From Sphingobacterium yanglingense (GTDB lineage Bacteria > Bacteroidota > Bacteroidia > Sphingobacteriales > Sphingobacteriaceae), in NCBI RefSeq assembly GCF_004363245.1, contig NZ_SNYV01000016.1, forward strand, positions 62,001-126,000: a stretch of DNA of 64,000 nucleotides, read 5' to 3'. Of the stretch, positions 1-7,380 are shown piece by piece. The translations under genes were made by a program, and so were the position numbers. Below the pieces are notes generated by a model. That model saw only the letters and a program-made list of their open reading frames with translations, was not told the origin of the DNA and ran no database searches. How positions within the stretch are numbered: position 1 is the first letter of the stretch; each line of letters starts with the position of its first letter.

Positions 1-1
1 A

Positions 2-76
2 GTAATCATGTCTCGTGCTTTACGTCAAGCAGAGCAAGAAGCAGCAAAAGCAGCTCAAGGAGGCAAGAAAAAATAA
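2..76 (+). CDS. rplY: C-terminal end of probable ribosomal protein L25 (Ctc/RplY), partial
   Basis: Only the last 24 codons are inside the window. The reading frame ends in an Ala/Glu/Lys-rich tail with a SRALRQAEQEAAKAA stretch and stops with TAA at 74-76. Bacteroidetes L25/Ctc proteins often end in an RALR motif followed by an Ala/Lys-rich tail, and the gene commonly lies just upstream of pth, as here. A strong hairpin terminator follows. The call rests on this tail and on the neighbour, so it is tentative. L25 binds 5S rRNA in the large ribosomal subunit. Confidence 0.6.
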   Translation, partial: VIMSRALRQAEQEAAKAAQGGKKK

Positions 77-110
77 TTAATACGTAGTAACGTATTAAAT
101 AATTAAACAA

Positions 111-140
111 AAGCACTGGAAATCCCAGTGCTTTTTTCTT
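111..140 (+). terminator. Rho-independent terminator after the L25-like gene
   Basis: A 9-bp perfect stem (AAGCACTGG at 111-119, CCAGTGCTT at 125-133) with a 5-nt loop is followed by a T-rich tract. It lies 35 nt after the stop codon. Confidence 0.9.
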
Positions 141-176
141 TTTAAAACACCAATACCAAATGCTAAATACTATGCT

Positions 177-184
177 TACTTTTG
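177..184 (+). promoter_or_regulatory. -7 promoter element immediately before pth
   Basis: TACTTTTG matches the Bacteroidetes -7 consensus TAnnTTTG and ends 4 nt before the pth ATG. I see no TTG at the usual -33 distance. If it is used, transcription would start at or next to the start codon, giving a leaderless mRNA. The same 4-nt spacing occurs at hslR and panD. Confidence 0.5.
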
Positions 185-188
185 CATC

Positions 189-752
189 ATGAATTTTTTA
201 ATCGTTGGTCTAGGGAATATTGGTAAAGAATATGCCGATACACGGCACAATATAGGTTTTATGGTAGCGGACGAATTAGCAAACCAGGCAGGATCTACTT
301 GGTCAACGCTAAAACATGCCTATTATAGTGAATTCAAACAGCGGGGGCATAATGTATATATTATAAAACCCACTACTTATATGAACTTGAGTGGTAAGGC
401 GGTCAACTATTGGATGCAACAGCTAAAGGTTCCAATCCAAAATGTAATGGTAATCGTAGACGATCTTGCCATTCCTTTTGGTTCACTACGAATCAAACCA
501 AAGGGTTCTGCCGCTGGACATAATGGACTTAAATCCATAGAAGCCCTATGTGGGGGCCAGACCTATCCACGATTACGCTTTGGAATCGGTGACAATTACC
601 CCAAAGGACGACAGGTAGACTATGTACTAGGCCCCTTTGACAAAGACGAACAAAAAGAACTACCTGCTTTGATCGAGCATGCAGTCAAAATGATACACAG
701 CTTTGTCAATATCGGCATCGAATTGACAATGACCAACCTAAATACTAAATAG
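189..752 (+). CDS. pth: Peptidyl-tRNA hydrolase
   Basis: This cytoplasmic enzyme cleaves the ester bond of peptidyl-tRNAs that drop off the ribosome, recycling tRNA. The 187-residue length is normal for the family. The N-terminus reads FLIVGLGNIGKEYADTRHN, which contains the family GLGNPG-like motif and the catalytic His of the TRHN motif. KPTTYMNLSG near residue 60 and the DDLAIPFG and GSAAGHNGLKSI blocks near residues 90-120 are also diagnostic. It is the usual neighbour of L25/Ctc. Its stop codon lies inside the left arm of a 24-bp bidirectional terminator. The start at 189 is fixed by the conserved N-terminus. Confidence 0.97.
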   Translation: MNFLIVGLGNIGKEYADTRHNIGFMVADELANQAGSTWSTLKHAYYSEFKQRGHNVYIIKPTTYMNLSGKAVNYWMQQLKVPIQNVMVIVDDLAIPFGSLRIKPKGSAAGHNGLKSIEALCGGQTYPRLRFGIGDNYPKGRQVDYVLGPFDKDEQKELPALIEHAVKMIHSFVNIGIELTMTNLNTK

Positions 753-795
753 CAAAAAAAGGCCTGTATGCACAGGCCTTTTTTTGCTATTTAGT
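744..795. terminator. Bidirectional terminator between pth and the M56 peptidase gene
   Basis: A perfect 24-bp inverted repeat (744-767 and 772-795) with a 4-nt loop carries A-runs on one side and T-runs on the other, so it can work on both strands. Its left arm includes the last codons and stop of pth. The convergent gene ends at 805. Confidence 0.92.
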
Positions 796-804
796 AAACA
801 ACTT

Positions 805-2910
805 TTATTTGTTACCTTTTTTGGTAACCACTTTCATTACACCATCTTTTCCTAGTTCTCCATAGACTGCCTGTGCCTCCTCCTCTTTTAGGAAGGTTAA
901 AGACTCGATACTCTCTATTGGAATAGTATTGATGTCAAAACTAGGTTTCTGAGCCTCCCCGTCAACTACAAATAATCCAATTGCAGGAAGATTAAACGCC
1001 CTCCCTTTATTTAAAGTTGTCGAAGCTCCCTTGCCCACAACGAAACTACCAGAATTACCTTTAGCTCCCTTTACAAACAAAGTGGTATCTCCCTTCGAAG
1101 GACTAACACTATGCGTAGATGACTTAGTCGTTACAACAATCACCCCGTTTCGCCCACGGTCGCCATAAAGCGTCTCAGCAGAAGCATCCTTCAGTACAGT
1201 AATACTGTGAATAGCTTCGGGATTTAAAGAACTAGCATCGTAATACTCACCCATAACCTTACCGTCCACAACAAATAAAGGCTTGCCACTGCTACCATCA
1301 CGAGGTTTGACCCCACGAATAATAATATTTCCCAATCCCCTCTTGGTAGAATCCCCGATGCCAGGAGCCAATACTTTACCATATAAGTGCTGAGTAACGG
1401 AACCTTTTTTTGCTGCAATTAAAATCACTCCATTTTTTGCCCGCTCTCCATATAAAGACTCTGCTGACTTATCCTTAAGCACCGACATGCTTTCAATATC
1501 ATCAGTATTCAACCTATTTAGATCAAAACCATCCTTCATCACTACCCCATCCACCAAAATTAACGGACTAGCACCACTATTTCCAGCGAGGTTACGTAAC
1601 AAAGCTTTTCCATTTATAGTTGTAGATGTAGCAGCAGTTCCTAGTCTTAGTCCCAGCACCTCCCCTTTCAATCCCTCAGCCCTCCTATCAGTCTTACTAG
1701 TTATTTCAATTACACCATTTTTTGCCCTATCTCCATACTTTGAAATGGCATCTTTATCCTTAAACACCGAAATGCTTTCTATAGTATTGGGGTCAATAGT
1801 GTTTAAGTCGAAATTACTCGGCAATATTTTCCCATCCAAGATATACAAACAATTAGCAGCACTTTCACCCCGAATCAGAATGTTAGCCATCCTCTTTGTT
1901 GTATCTTCTGTCCCTACACGAAAAGGTACCGCATCCGGGCTCACTTCCAAACCTATAGCCGGAGCTACTGTCGTTTCCTTACTTACAATTGGCAACACCG
2001 CATCAACCGGAATCTCTTTAATCCGTTCGACCAATTCCTCTATTTTACCTTCGGCTTTACTGACCGTAAAACTAGCGCCTGCCAGGATTACGACAGGCAA
2101 CAGGAAGGCATACTTACTGAGTTCCATCTTCGACGAGCGTCTTTTGTTCATCATCATAATACGCCTTTTTAAAGTTTTAAAATTAAACTGATTGCCAACT
2201 CCTACGGCAATTCCTTGCTTGGTTACCGTTAGCAAAGAATATTGATAGGTCTGTCGATCCACACCTTTATCCAGCACCTGTTGATCGGTCAGGAATTCTA
2301 GATTCTGACGTACAGCTCTGCGCATAAGCCACATAAAAGGATTATACCAACATCCTATCAAAAGCAATTCAAACAAAAGAATATCCACCGTGTGAAGGCC
2401 TTTCACATGAATATCCTCGTGCTTGAAAATATCCTGTAATTCGGGATTATCATGTTGCTCCTGATGCACATATATTTTATTGAAAAATGAAAATGGAACA
2501 ATGGGAAACATCACATTTCGAAAAAAGTAATCCTTCCATCGCGATGGCTTTGAATACCGATGTATCCGCATAAGGCTCAGCAACTGTATGCTCAACTTGA
2601 ACAATAGCACGACTGCTCCAATGCCCAAAACCACCAACAACAGGTGACCTGCAGAAAATACCTCTACGACCTGATCCGGAAGATAGTACTCCACATAATC
2701 CCACATAATACCTACTGATAAGACCTCACTACCGCGAAACCAACTGGCAATATCTAAAAATGGATAAACTAGAGAATACAGACCACCTATCAAAAGATAA
2801 ACCCTATTCAAGCTATAAAAAGTTAGCCCTTTCAACAATAGCACATAACCTAAAAACACAATAGCCAGCAAAAGGTTAACCTGTAGAACGTATGTCAATA
2901 CACTTCCCAT
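805..2910 (-). CDS. BlaR1-type M56 metallopeptidase with four tandem TonB-receptor-plug-like modules
   Basis: A 701-residue membrane protein. The N-terminal part has hydrophobic segments near residues 5-27, 36-55, 88-112 and 174-194, and the zinc-peptidase motif HEDIH at 164-168 followed by an NLEFLTDQQVL block, as in BlaR1/MecR1 antirepressors. A further membrane segment lies at about 265-283. The C-terminal region, expected to be periplasmic, contains four repeats of a plug-like module (about 342-406, 423-502, 525-596 and 641-697). Each has the order VDG, IESI/IHSI, VLKD or FLKE, YG, NGV or DGV and a short Lys-rich end, like the plug of SusC receptors. It pairs with the BlaI-type regulator upstream (41-nt gap). 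Family knowledge suggests signal-dependent cleavage of the repressor. The ligand is unknown and a beta-lactam is not implied. Confidence 0.9.
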   Translation of the reverse strand: MGSVLTYVLQVNLLLAIVFLGYVLLLKGLTFYSLNRVYLLIGGLYSLVYPFLDIASWFRGSEVLSVGIMWDYVEYYLPDQVVEVFSAGHLLLVVLGIGAVVLLFKLSIQLLSLMRIHRYSKPSRWKDYFFRNVMFPIVPFSFFNKIYVHQEQHDNPELQDIFKHEDIHVKGLHTVDILLFELLLIGCWYNPFMWLMRRAVRQNLEFLTDQQVLDKGVDRQTYQYSLLTVTKQGIAVGVGNQFNFKTLKRRIMMMNKRRSSKMELSKYAFLLPVVILAGASFTVSKAEGKIEELVERIKEIPVDAVLPIVSKETTVAPAIGLEVSPDAVPFRVGTEDTTKRMANILIRGESAANCLYILDGKILPSNFDLNTIDPNTIESISVFKDKDAISKYGDRAKNGVIEITSKTDRRAEGLKGEVLGLRLGTAATSTTINGKALLRNLAGNSGASPLILVDGVVMKDGFDLNRLNTDDIESMSVLKDKSAESLYGERAKNGVILIAAKKGSVTQHLYGKVLAPGIGDSTKRGLGNIIIRGVKPRDGSSGKPLFVVDGKVMGEYYDASSLNPEAIHSITVLKDASAETLYGDRGRNGVIVVTTKSSTHSVSPSKGDTTLFVKGAKGNSGSFVVGKGASTTLNKGRAFNLPAIGLFVVDGEAQKPSFDINTIPIESIESLTFLKEEEAQAVYGELGKDGVMKVVTKKGNK

Positions 2911-2951
2911 AATGTTATTTTACATAATTTTTCACTTAATTAGTCCGATGA

Positions 2952-3320
2952 TTAGGACTTACCATTTTTAATCATCTCCATTATCTCCTTCAATTCATTT
3001 TCTGAAAGCTTCTCCTCCTTCACAAAAAAAGAGACCATCTCTTTATAAGAACTTCGAAAATAATCTCCGACAAATGAATTCATATACTTAGCCTTATACT
3101 CCTCTGCTGAGATCAGTGGTTCATACCGCTTCGCATTAGCGTAAGCAACTGGTCGGACATAACCTTTCTTAACAAGATTCTTAATTGTCGAAGCCAATGT
3201 TGTATAGGGCACAGAATCTCCCTTTAGATTATCCAAAATCTCCTTTATAAAACCACCTTTTAATTGCCAGATGGACAACATAGCCTCTTCTTCCTGTATC
3301 GTTAATTTCTCAAGTTCCAT
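2952..3320 (-). CDS. BlaI/MecI/CopY-family transcriptional repressor
   Basis: A 122-residue protein with a winged-helix DNA-binding domain over residues 1-75 (LTIQEEEAMLSIWQLKGGF, then VPYTTLASTIKNLVKKGYV) and a C-terminal helical dimerisation part, matching BlaI/MecI in length and pattern. BlaI-type repressors bind as dimers to their own promoter and are inactivated when the M56 partner signals. The partner gene lies 41 nt downstream on the same strand, so the two form an operon. The start is supported by the ELEKLTIQEEEAML N-terminus typical of the family. Which genes it represses besides its own operon cannot be told from this window. Confidence 0.93.
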   Translation of the reverse strand: MELEKLTIQEEEAMLSIWQLKGGFIKEILDNLKGDSVPYTTLASTIKNLVKKGYVRPVAYANAKRYEPLISAEEYKAKYMNSFVGDYFRSSYKEMVSFFVKEEKLSENELKEIMEMIKNGKS

Positions 3321-3523
3321 AAAATTAAATTACTAACACTTCGCAAGTCTACGAAAAAACCGTAACAATCAAAATTATTTTATTTTTTTTAACACACAGT
3401 TTAGGATCACGAGACACGTGCAAATAGATAAAATATTGGCAGAAACGAATACCGACAACAAAGCAAAATCTAACAACTTGGTAATTTTGACCAACAAATG
3501 TCATTTAAAATGTAAAGCATGGG

Positions 3524-3552
3524 TTGTTTTGTCATTCATTTTTATATTTTTG
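3524..3552 (+). promoter_or_regulatory. Promoter of citrate synthase gene
   Basis: TTG at 3524-3526 and TATTTTTG at 3545-3552 are separated by 18 nt, a full match to the Bacteroidetes promoter TTG / TAnnTTTG. Transcription should begin near 3556-3560. This lies inside the longest open frame and therefore supports the ATG at 3576 as the true start. Confidence 0.8.
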
Positions 3553-3575
3553 TGAATACACATAGAAATTTGATT

Positions 3576-4862
3576 ATGTCTGAAACAGCATCCTTTACCT
3601 TAGATGGCAATAAGTTTGAATTTCCAGTTATAACGGGAACAGAAAATGAAAAAGCCATAGATATTTCGAAATTGAGAGATCAATCAGGATACATTACATT
3701 AGATCCTGGTTTCAAAAATACGGGCGCTACCAAAAGTGCAATAACCTTTTTAGATGGTGAAAAAGGAATATTAAAATACCGAGGTTACAAAATTGAAGAC
3801 CTTGCTGAGAAGTCTACATTTTTAGAAGTTGCTTATTTGTTGATTTTTGGCAATCTTCCTTCTAAAGAAGTTTTAGAACAATTCAGAACGGATATCAAGA
3901 AGCAAATGATGGTACACGAAGACATGAAAATGTTCTTCTCTGGATTTCCATCTAAATCCCATCCTATGGGACAATTATCTTGTCTTGTTGGTGCGTTGTC
4001 AGCGTTCTATCCTGAATCACTGAATCCCAACCAATCAGAAGAAGAAGAATACAAAACAATTATCAACCTCCTAGGTAAGATGCCAACAATCGTATCTTGG
4101 ATTCAAAAGAAATCATTAGGTCATCCTGTTGTATACCCTAAAAAAGATTTAGGCTATATCGACAACTTCATGAACATGATTTTTGGAGAAGTTAATTGCG
4201 ACAAAATATTTGATGAAGCAGTATTAGATGCAATGCGTATCTTATTGATTCTTCATGCGGATCACGAGCAAAACTGTTCAACATCTACAGTCCGTATCGT
4301 AGGTTCGTCAAACGCGAACTTATATGCATCTGTCTCTGCAGGTATCAATGCCCTTTGGGGTCCTCTCCATGGAGGTGCCAATCAAGCGGTAATCGAAATG
4401 TTGGAAGACATCAAAAATGATGGTGGCGATGTAGAGAAATACCTTGCTAAAGCGAAAGACAAAAATGATCCGTTCCGCCTAATGGGCTTTGGTCACCGTG
4501 TATATAAAAACTTTGACCCACGTGCAAAAATCATTAAAAAAGCATGTGACGATGTATTGGAAAAACTAGGTGTAGAAGACCCTGTTCTAGATATCGCAAA
4601 AGGGCTAGAAAAAGCAGCGCTTAGTGATCAATACTTTATTGATAGAAAATTATATCCGAATGTTGATTTTTACTCAGGTATTATCTACCGTGCATTAGGT
4701 TTTAAATCAGATATGTTTACTGTATTATTTGCTTTGGGCCGTCTTCCGGGATGGATTGCACAGTGGAAAGAAATGCGTGACAATAAAGAACCTATCGGAC
4801 GTCCTAGACAAGTCTATACAGGTGAAACAGACCGCACGTACCCAGACGATACACAACGTTAA
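3576..4862 (+). CDS. gltA: Citrate synthase (type II)
   Basis: Condenses oxaloacetate and acetyl-CoA to citrate, the first step of the TCA cycle, in the cytoplasm. The protein from this start is 428 residues, close to the E. coli length of 427. Diagnostic blocks are ILKYRGYKIEDLAEKSTF, the active-site HADHEQNCSTSTVR, GPLHGGANQAV and GFGHRVYKNFDPRA, which include the catalytic His residues; a conserved Asp-containing block lies near the C-terminus. The open frame extends upstream to 3519, but those extra 19 residues overlap a promoter and do not resemble the family. A 44-bp palindromic terminator follows directly. It appears to be monocistronic. Confidence 0.97.
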   Translation: MSETASFTLDGNKFEFPVITGTENEKAIDISKLRDQSGYITLDPGFKNTGATKSAITFLDGEKGILKYRGYKIEDLAEKSTFLEVAYLLIFGNLPSKEVLEQFRTDIKKQMMVHEDMKMFFSGFPSKSHPMGQLSCLVGALSAFYPESLNPNQSEEEEYKTIINLLGKMPTIVSWIQKKSLGHPVVYPKKDLGYIDNFMNMIFGEVNCDKIFDEAVLDAMRILLILHADHEQNCSTSTVRIVGSSNANLYASVSAGINALWGPLHGGANQAVIEMLEDIKNDGGDVEKYLAKAKDKNDPFRLMGFGHRVYKNFDPRAKIIKKACDDVLEKLGVEDPVLDIAKGLEKAALSDQYFIDRKLYPNVDFYSGIIYRALGFKSDMFTVLFALGRLPGWIAQWKEMRDNKEPIGRPRQVYTGETDRTYPDDTQR

Positions 4863-4905
4863 GAAATAAAAAAGGCAGAAATTAATTTCTGCCTTTTTTA
4901 TTTCT
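4862..4905. terminator. Bidirectional terminator between gltA and hslR
   Basis: A perfect 44-bp palindrome, with stem GGCAGAAATT flanked by A-runs and T-runs. It starts at the last base of the gltA stop codon and overlaps the end of the convergent hslR gene by 2 nt. It should terminate transcription from both sides. Confidence 0.9.
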
Positions 4906-5323
4906 ATTCACCGTCTTTCTCCCCATCTTTCCACCATTCACTACTCTTCAAATCATCGATTTCACGTCGGTCCCTTTTTGTTGGCCTTCCCGTACCTCTA
5001 TCTCTTTTCAGAATAGGAGCATGAAATGTTGACTTAAAACCATATGTTTCTTCAAGCGGTGTCTTATCCTCGTAATTTTCTGCAGCAATCTTTGCATCCC
5101 CTCTCCTTTCCAGCAGACCTGTCACCAATATTACTTTTCTTTCAATACCTTTCTGAATCGAATACGTCTCGCCTAATTTCACAACATAGGAAGGTTTCAC
5201 ATTAGTACCATTCAGCTTGACACGTCCCGCCTTACATGCTTCTGTTGCTAGACTACGCGTCTTAAATATCCGGATTGCCCATAAATACTTATCAATCCGT
5301 AGTTTTTCATTTTCACTCGCCAT
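4904..5323 (-). CDS. hslR: RNA-binding S4 domain protein, Hsp15 type
   Basis: A 139-residue protein with an N-terminal S4 RNA-binding domain (about residues 8-70): LRIDKYLWAIRIFKTRSLA, then ACKAGRVKLNG and KPSYVVKLGETY. The C-terminal tail is basic and includes LKRDRGTGRPTKRDRREI. Length and order match Hsp15, which in E. coli binds stalled 50S subunits carrying nascent chains and helps recycle them. A general S4-domain annotation is the safe alternative. The start is supported by a promoter element 4 nt upstream. It is convergent with gltA. Confidence 0.88.
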   Translation of the reverse strand: MASENEKLRIDKYLWAIRIFKTRSLATEACKAGRVKLNGTNVKPSYVVKLGETYSIQKGIERKVILVTGLLERRGDAKIAAENYEDKTPLEETYGFKSTFHAPILKRDRGTGRPTKRDRREIDDLKSSEWWKDGEKDGE

Positions 5324-5327
5324 AAAG

Positions 5328-5335
5328 CAAAAATA
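5328..5335 (-). promoter_or_regulatory. -7 promoter element immediately before hslR
   Basis: On the minus strand TATTTTTG is followed by CTTT and then the hslR ATG, the same 4-nt spacing as at pth and panD. No TTG is seen at the -33 distance. A leaderless transcript is possible. Confidence 0.5.
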
Positions 5336-5420
5336 CCGCTTTGTAGAACAAAAAAGAAATACTAAAAACCGTATCTCTCAGATGCTCCACTTATTACCCC
5401 CTTAATATTTAGACTACATA

Positions 5421-5451
5421 TTGATGAATACAAAGCATTTTTCTAAGTTTG
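5421..5451 (+). promoter_or_regulatory. Promoter of dapD
   Basis: TTG at 5421-5423, a 20-nt spacer and TAAGTTTG at 5444-5451 match the Bacteroidetes consensus. The predicted leader is about 30 nt. Confidence 0.75.
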
Positions 5452-5487
5452 TAGTTGACAATTAATCATTACTAACACGATATAAAA

Positions 5488-6303
5488 ATGCAAAATCTGC
5501 AAAAACTAGTCGAAGAAGCTTGGGAAGAAAGGCACCTTTTAGATTTCAAAGAATATTTTGAAGCCATACAAACCGTTATCATGAAACTAGATAATGGCGA
5601 ACTACGCGTAGCAGAACGCGTAGGAGATCGCTGGCATGTAAATGATTGGATAAAAAAAGCAGTTATATTATATTTCCCTATCCGTGAGATGCAAGAGATT
5701 GACAACAAGCCTTTCGTCTACCACGATAAAATGAAACTGAAGACCAACTATAAGGAGCTTGGCGTCCGTGTAGTACCCGGCGCCTCGGCACGTTATGGTG
5801 CTTATCTGGCCAAAGGCGTGATTATGATGCCTTCTTATGTGAATATAGGAGCTTATGTTGGCGAAGGCACAATGGTCGATACCTGGGCTACTGTAGGCTC
5901 TTGCGCACAGATTGGAAAACATGTCCACCTTTCCGGTGGTGTAGGTATTGGAGGTGTATTAGAACCTATACAAGCCGCTCCTGTCATCATCGAAGACAAC
6001 GTATTTGTAGGATCCCGTGTTATTGTAGTAGAAGGAGTTCATGTAGAGTCAGAAGCTGTTTTAGGTGCCAATGTCGTATTGACAGCCTCGACAAAAATTA
6101 TAGATGTATCCGGTACAGAACCAATCGAATACAAAGGCCGAGTACCAGCTCGTTCGGTTGTCATTCCCGGCACATATACTAAAAAATTCCCTGCAGGAGA
6201 ATATCAGGTACCTTGTGCACTAATTATTGGAAAGCGTAAAGATTCAACCGACAAGAAAACTTCGCTAAATGATGCGCTTCGTGATCATAACGTAGCCGTT
6301 TAA
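5488..6303 (+). CDS. dapD: 2,3,4,5-tetrahydropyridine-2,6-dicarboxylate N-succinyltransferase
   Basis: Transfers a succinyl group from succinyl-CoA to tetrahydrodipicolinate in the succinylase branch of lysine and meso-diaminopimelate synthesis; cytoplasmic. The protein has 271 residues, the usual length. The N-terminal helical domain is followed by a left-handed beta-helix built of hexapeptide repeats (about residues 105-215), with the family blocks VVPGASARYGAYLAKGVIMM, YVGEGTMVDTWATVGSCAQIG and HLSGGVGIGGVLEP. It starts a plus-strand run in which the Sua5-type gene lies 19 nt downstream. Confidence 0.97.
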   Translation: MQNLQKLVEEAWEERHLLDFKEYFEAIQTVIMKLDNGELRVAERVGDRWHVNDWIKKAVILYFPIREMQEIDNKPFVYHDKMKLKTNYKELGVRVVPGASARYGAYLAKGVIMMPSYVNIGAYVGEGTMVDTWATVGSCAQIGKHVHLSGGVGIGGVLEPIQAAPVIIEDNVFVGSRVIVVEGVHVESEAVLGANVVLTASTKIIDVSGTEPIEYKGRVPARSVVIPGTYTKKFPAGEYQVPCALIIGKRKDSTDKKTSLNDALRDHNVAV

Positions 6304-6322
6304 CAGACACCATAACATACAG

Positions 6323-6904
6323 ATGCATAGACCATTCGTCGACAAAGAAGATTTAAATCAAGCACTCGAAACACTGAAAAACGGAGGCTTGATTTTATAC
6401 CCAACAGATACGATCTGGGGCATTGGCTGTGATGCCACAAACCCTGAAGCCATAGAAAAAGTATTTGCACTAAAAGGAAGGGACAAAAGCAAAAGCATGC
6501 TGATTCTCTTGCACAGCGACAATCAGTTAGCGAGCTATGTTCGCGAAATCCCAGAAGTAGCCTATCAATTGATTGAATCATACGATAGACCAATTACGAT
6601 TGTATATTCAGGAGCCAAAAATTTAGCAGAAAATGCGATAGCCGAAGATGGAAGCATAGGTATACGCATCGTAGCCCACCCCTTCTGCCAACAACTTCTC
6701 CAACGCTTCAAAAAGCCAATCATCTCTACATCAGCAAATTTAAGCGGTCAACCCTCCGCACAGACCTTTGACCAAATTGATGAATTAATCAAGGAAAAGG
6801 TAGATTATATCGTTAAATTTGGGCAAAATGAAGATAGCCCGGGCACTCCCTCCATTATTATGAAATTGGATCCTAGTGGCAAATTCGAATTCTTACGTAA
6901 ATAA
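6323..6904 (+). CDS. L-threonylcarbamoyladenylate synthase (Sua5/YciO/YrdC family)
   Basis: Expected to make threonylcarbamoyl-AMP from threonine, bicarbonate and ATP, the first step of the t6A modification at position 37 of ANN-decoding tRNAs. The 193-residue protein is one YrdC domain: GGLILYPTDTIWGIGCDA at the start, the KSMLILLHS segment, and STSANLSGQPS near residue 140. It lacks the C-terminal Sua5 domain, so it is closest to TsaC/YciO in size. YciO-type members have uncertain roles, so the exact activity is less sure than the fold. It lies 19 nt after dapD and 4 nt before the next gene. Confidence 0.9.
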   Translation: MHRPFVDKEDLNQALETLKNGGLILYPTDTIWGIGCDATNPEAIEKVFALKGRDKSKSMLILLHSDNQLASYVREIPEVAYQLIESYDRPITIVYSGAKNLAENAIAEDGSIGIRIVAHPFCQQLLQRFKKPIISTSANLSGQPSAQTFDQIDELIKEKVDYIVKFGQNEDSPGTPSIIMKLDPSGKFEFLRK

Positions 6905-6908
6905 TATC

Positions 6909-7313
6909 ATGATGAAAAAAATATTAGCCCTTAGTTTTGCTCTTTTTACACTGACAACCATTGGTCTAGCCCAACAAAAGGAAGTTAAACCTTCTACTCC
7001 AGGCGTTACCTATGGTAAAAGCATTAACCAGAATAATGCCATTAGCACAGAAACATTGCAAAACAAACTTCTTAAATCCGATACCTTCACTGGAAAAATA
7101 AAAGGAGAGGTTACCCAAGTCTGTAAAATGAGCGGATGCTACTTGATGTTAGGTCTTGTTGACGACAATGCAATAACCGTAAGATTTAAAGAAGGAGCTT
7201 TCACAGTACCTGCTGATCTAAATGGGAAAACGGTTATCCTGGAAGGGAAAGTAACCAAAAAGAGTCCAGACAATATTAACATGATAGCTGATGGTATATT
7301 GGTTATCAAATAA
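6909..7313 (+). CDS. Exported DUF4920 domain protein
   Basis: A 134-residue protein of unknown function. Residues 1-22 form a Sec signal peptide with cleavage likely after LAQ, so it should be periplasmic. The rest matches the DUF4920 pattern: TGKIKGEVTQVCKMSGCYL, with a Cys pair, then ITVRFKEGAFTVPADLNGKT and a final beta-rich segment, an OB-like layout. The open frame begins at 6876 inside the previous gene, but the signal peptide places the start at 6909 or the adjacent ATG at 6912. A hairpin follows the stop. A metal-binding role for the Cys pair is only a guess. Confidence 0.82.
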   Translation: MMKKILALSFALFTLTTIGLAQQKEVKPSTPGVTYGKSINQNNAISTETLQNKLLKSDTFTGKIKGEVTQVCKMSGCYLMLGLVDDNAITVRFKEGAFTVPADLNGKTVILEGKVTKKSPDNINMIADGILVIK

Positions 7314-7333
7314 TCCTCTTGATAAATAAATCC

Positions 7334-7372
7334 AAGGCTGTAACAAAACAACTGTTACAGCCTTATTATATT
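7334..7372 (+). terminator. Terminator after the DUF4920 gene
   Basis: A 12-bp perfect stem (7334-7345 and 7353-7364) with a 7-nt loop is followed by an AT-rich but not pure T tract. It separates the dapD run from folP. Confidence 0.7.
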
Positions 7373-7380
7373 CCAATACT

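Noticed and set aside
153..176. Possible fourth heptad array before pth (CCAAATG, CTAAATA, CTATGCT)
   Set aside because: Only about three weak units, too few to separate from chance.
1487..2191. A 234-codon open frame antisense to the M56 peptidase gene
   Set aside because: It runs opposite to the plug-like repeats and has no domain, signal or promoter of its own. It is a shadow of the real gene.
805..3320. Assignment of the BlaR1/BlaI-type pair as a beta-lactam resistance system
   Set aside because: No penicillin-binding sensor domain and no beta-lactamase gene is nearby. The sensor region is made of plug-like modules.
3519..3575. N-terminal extension of citrate synthase from the upstream ATG
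   Set aside because: A full consensus promoter lies within it, and the extra residues do not resemble the family.
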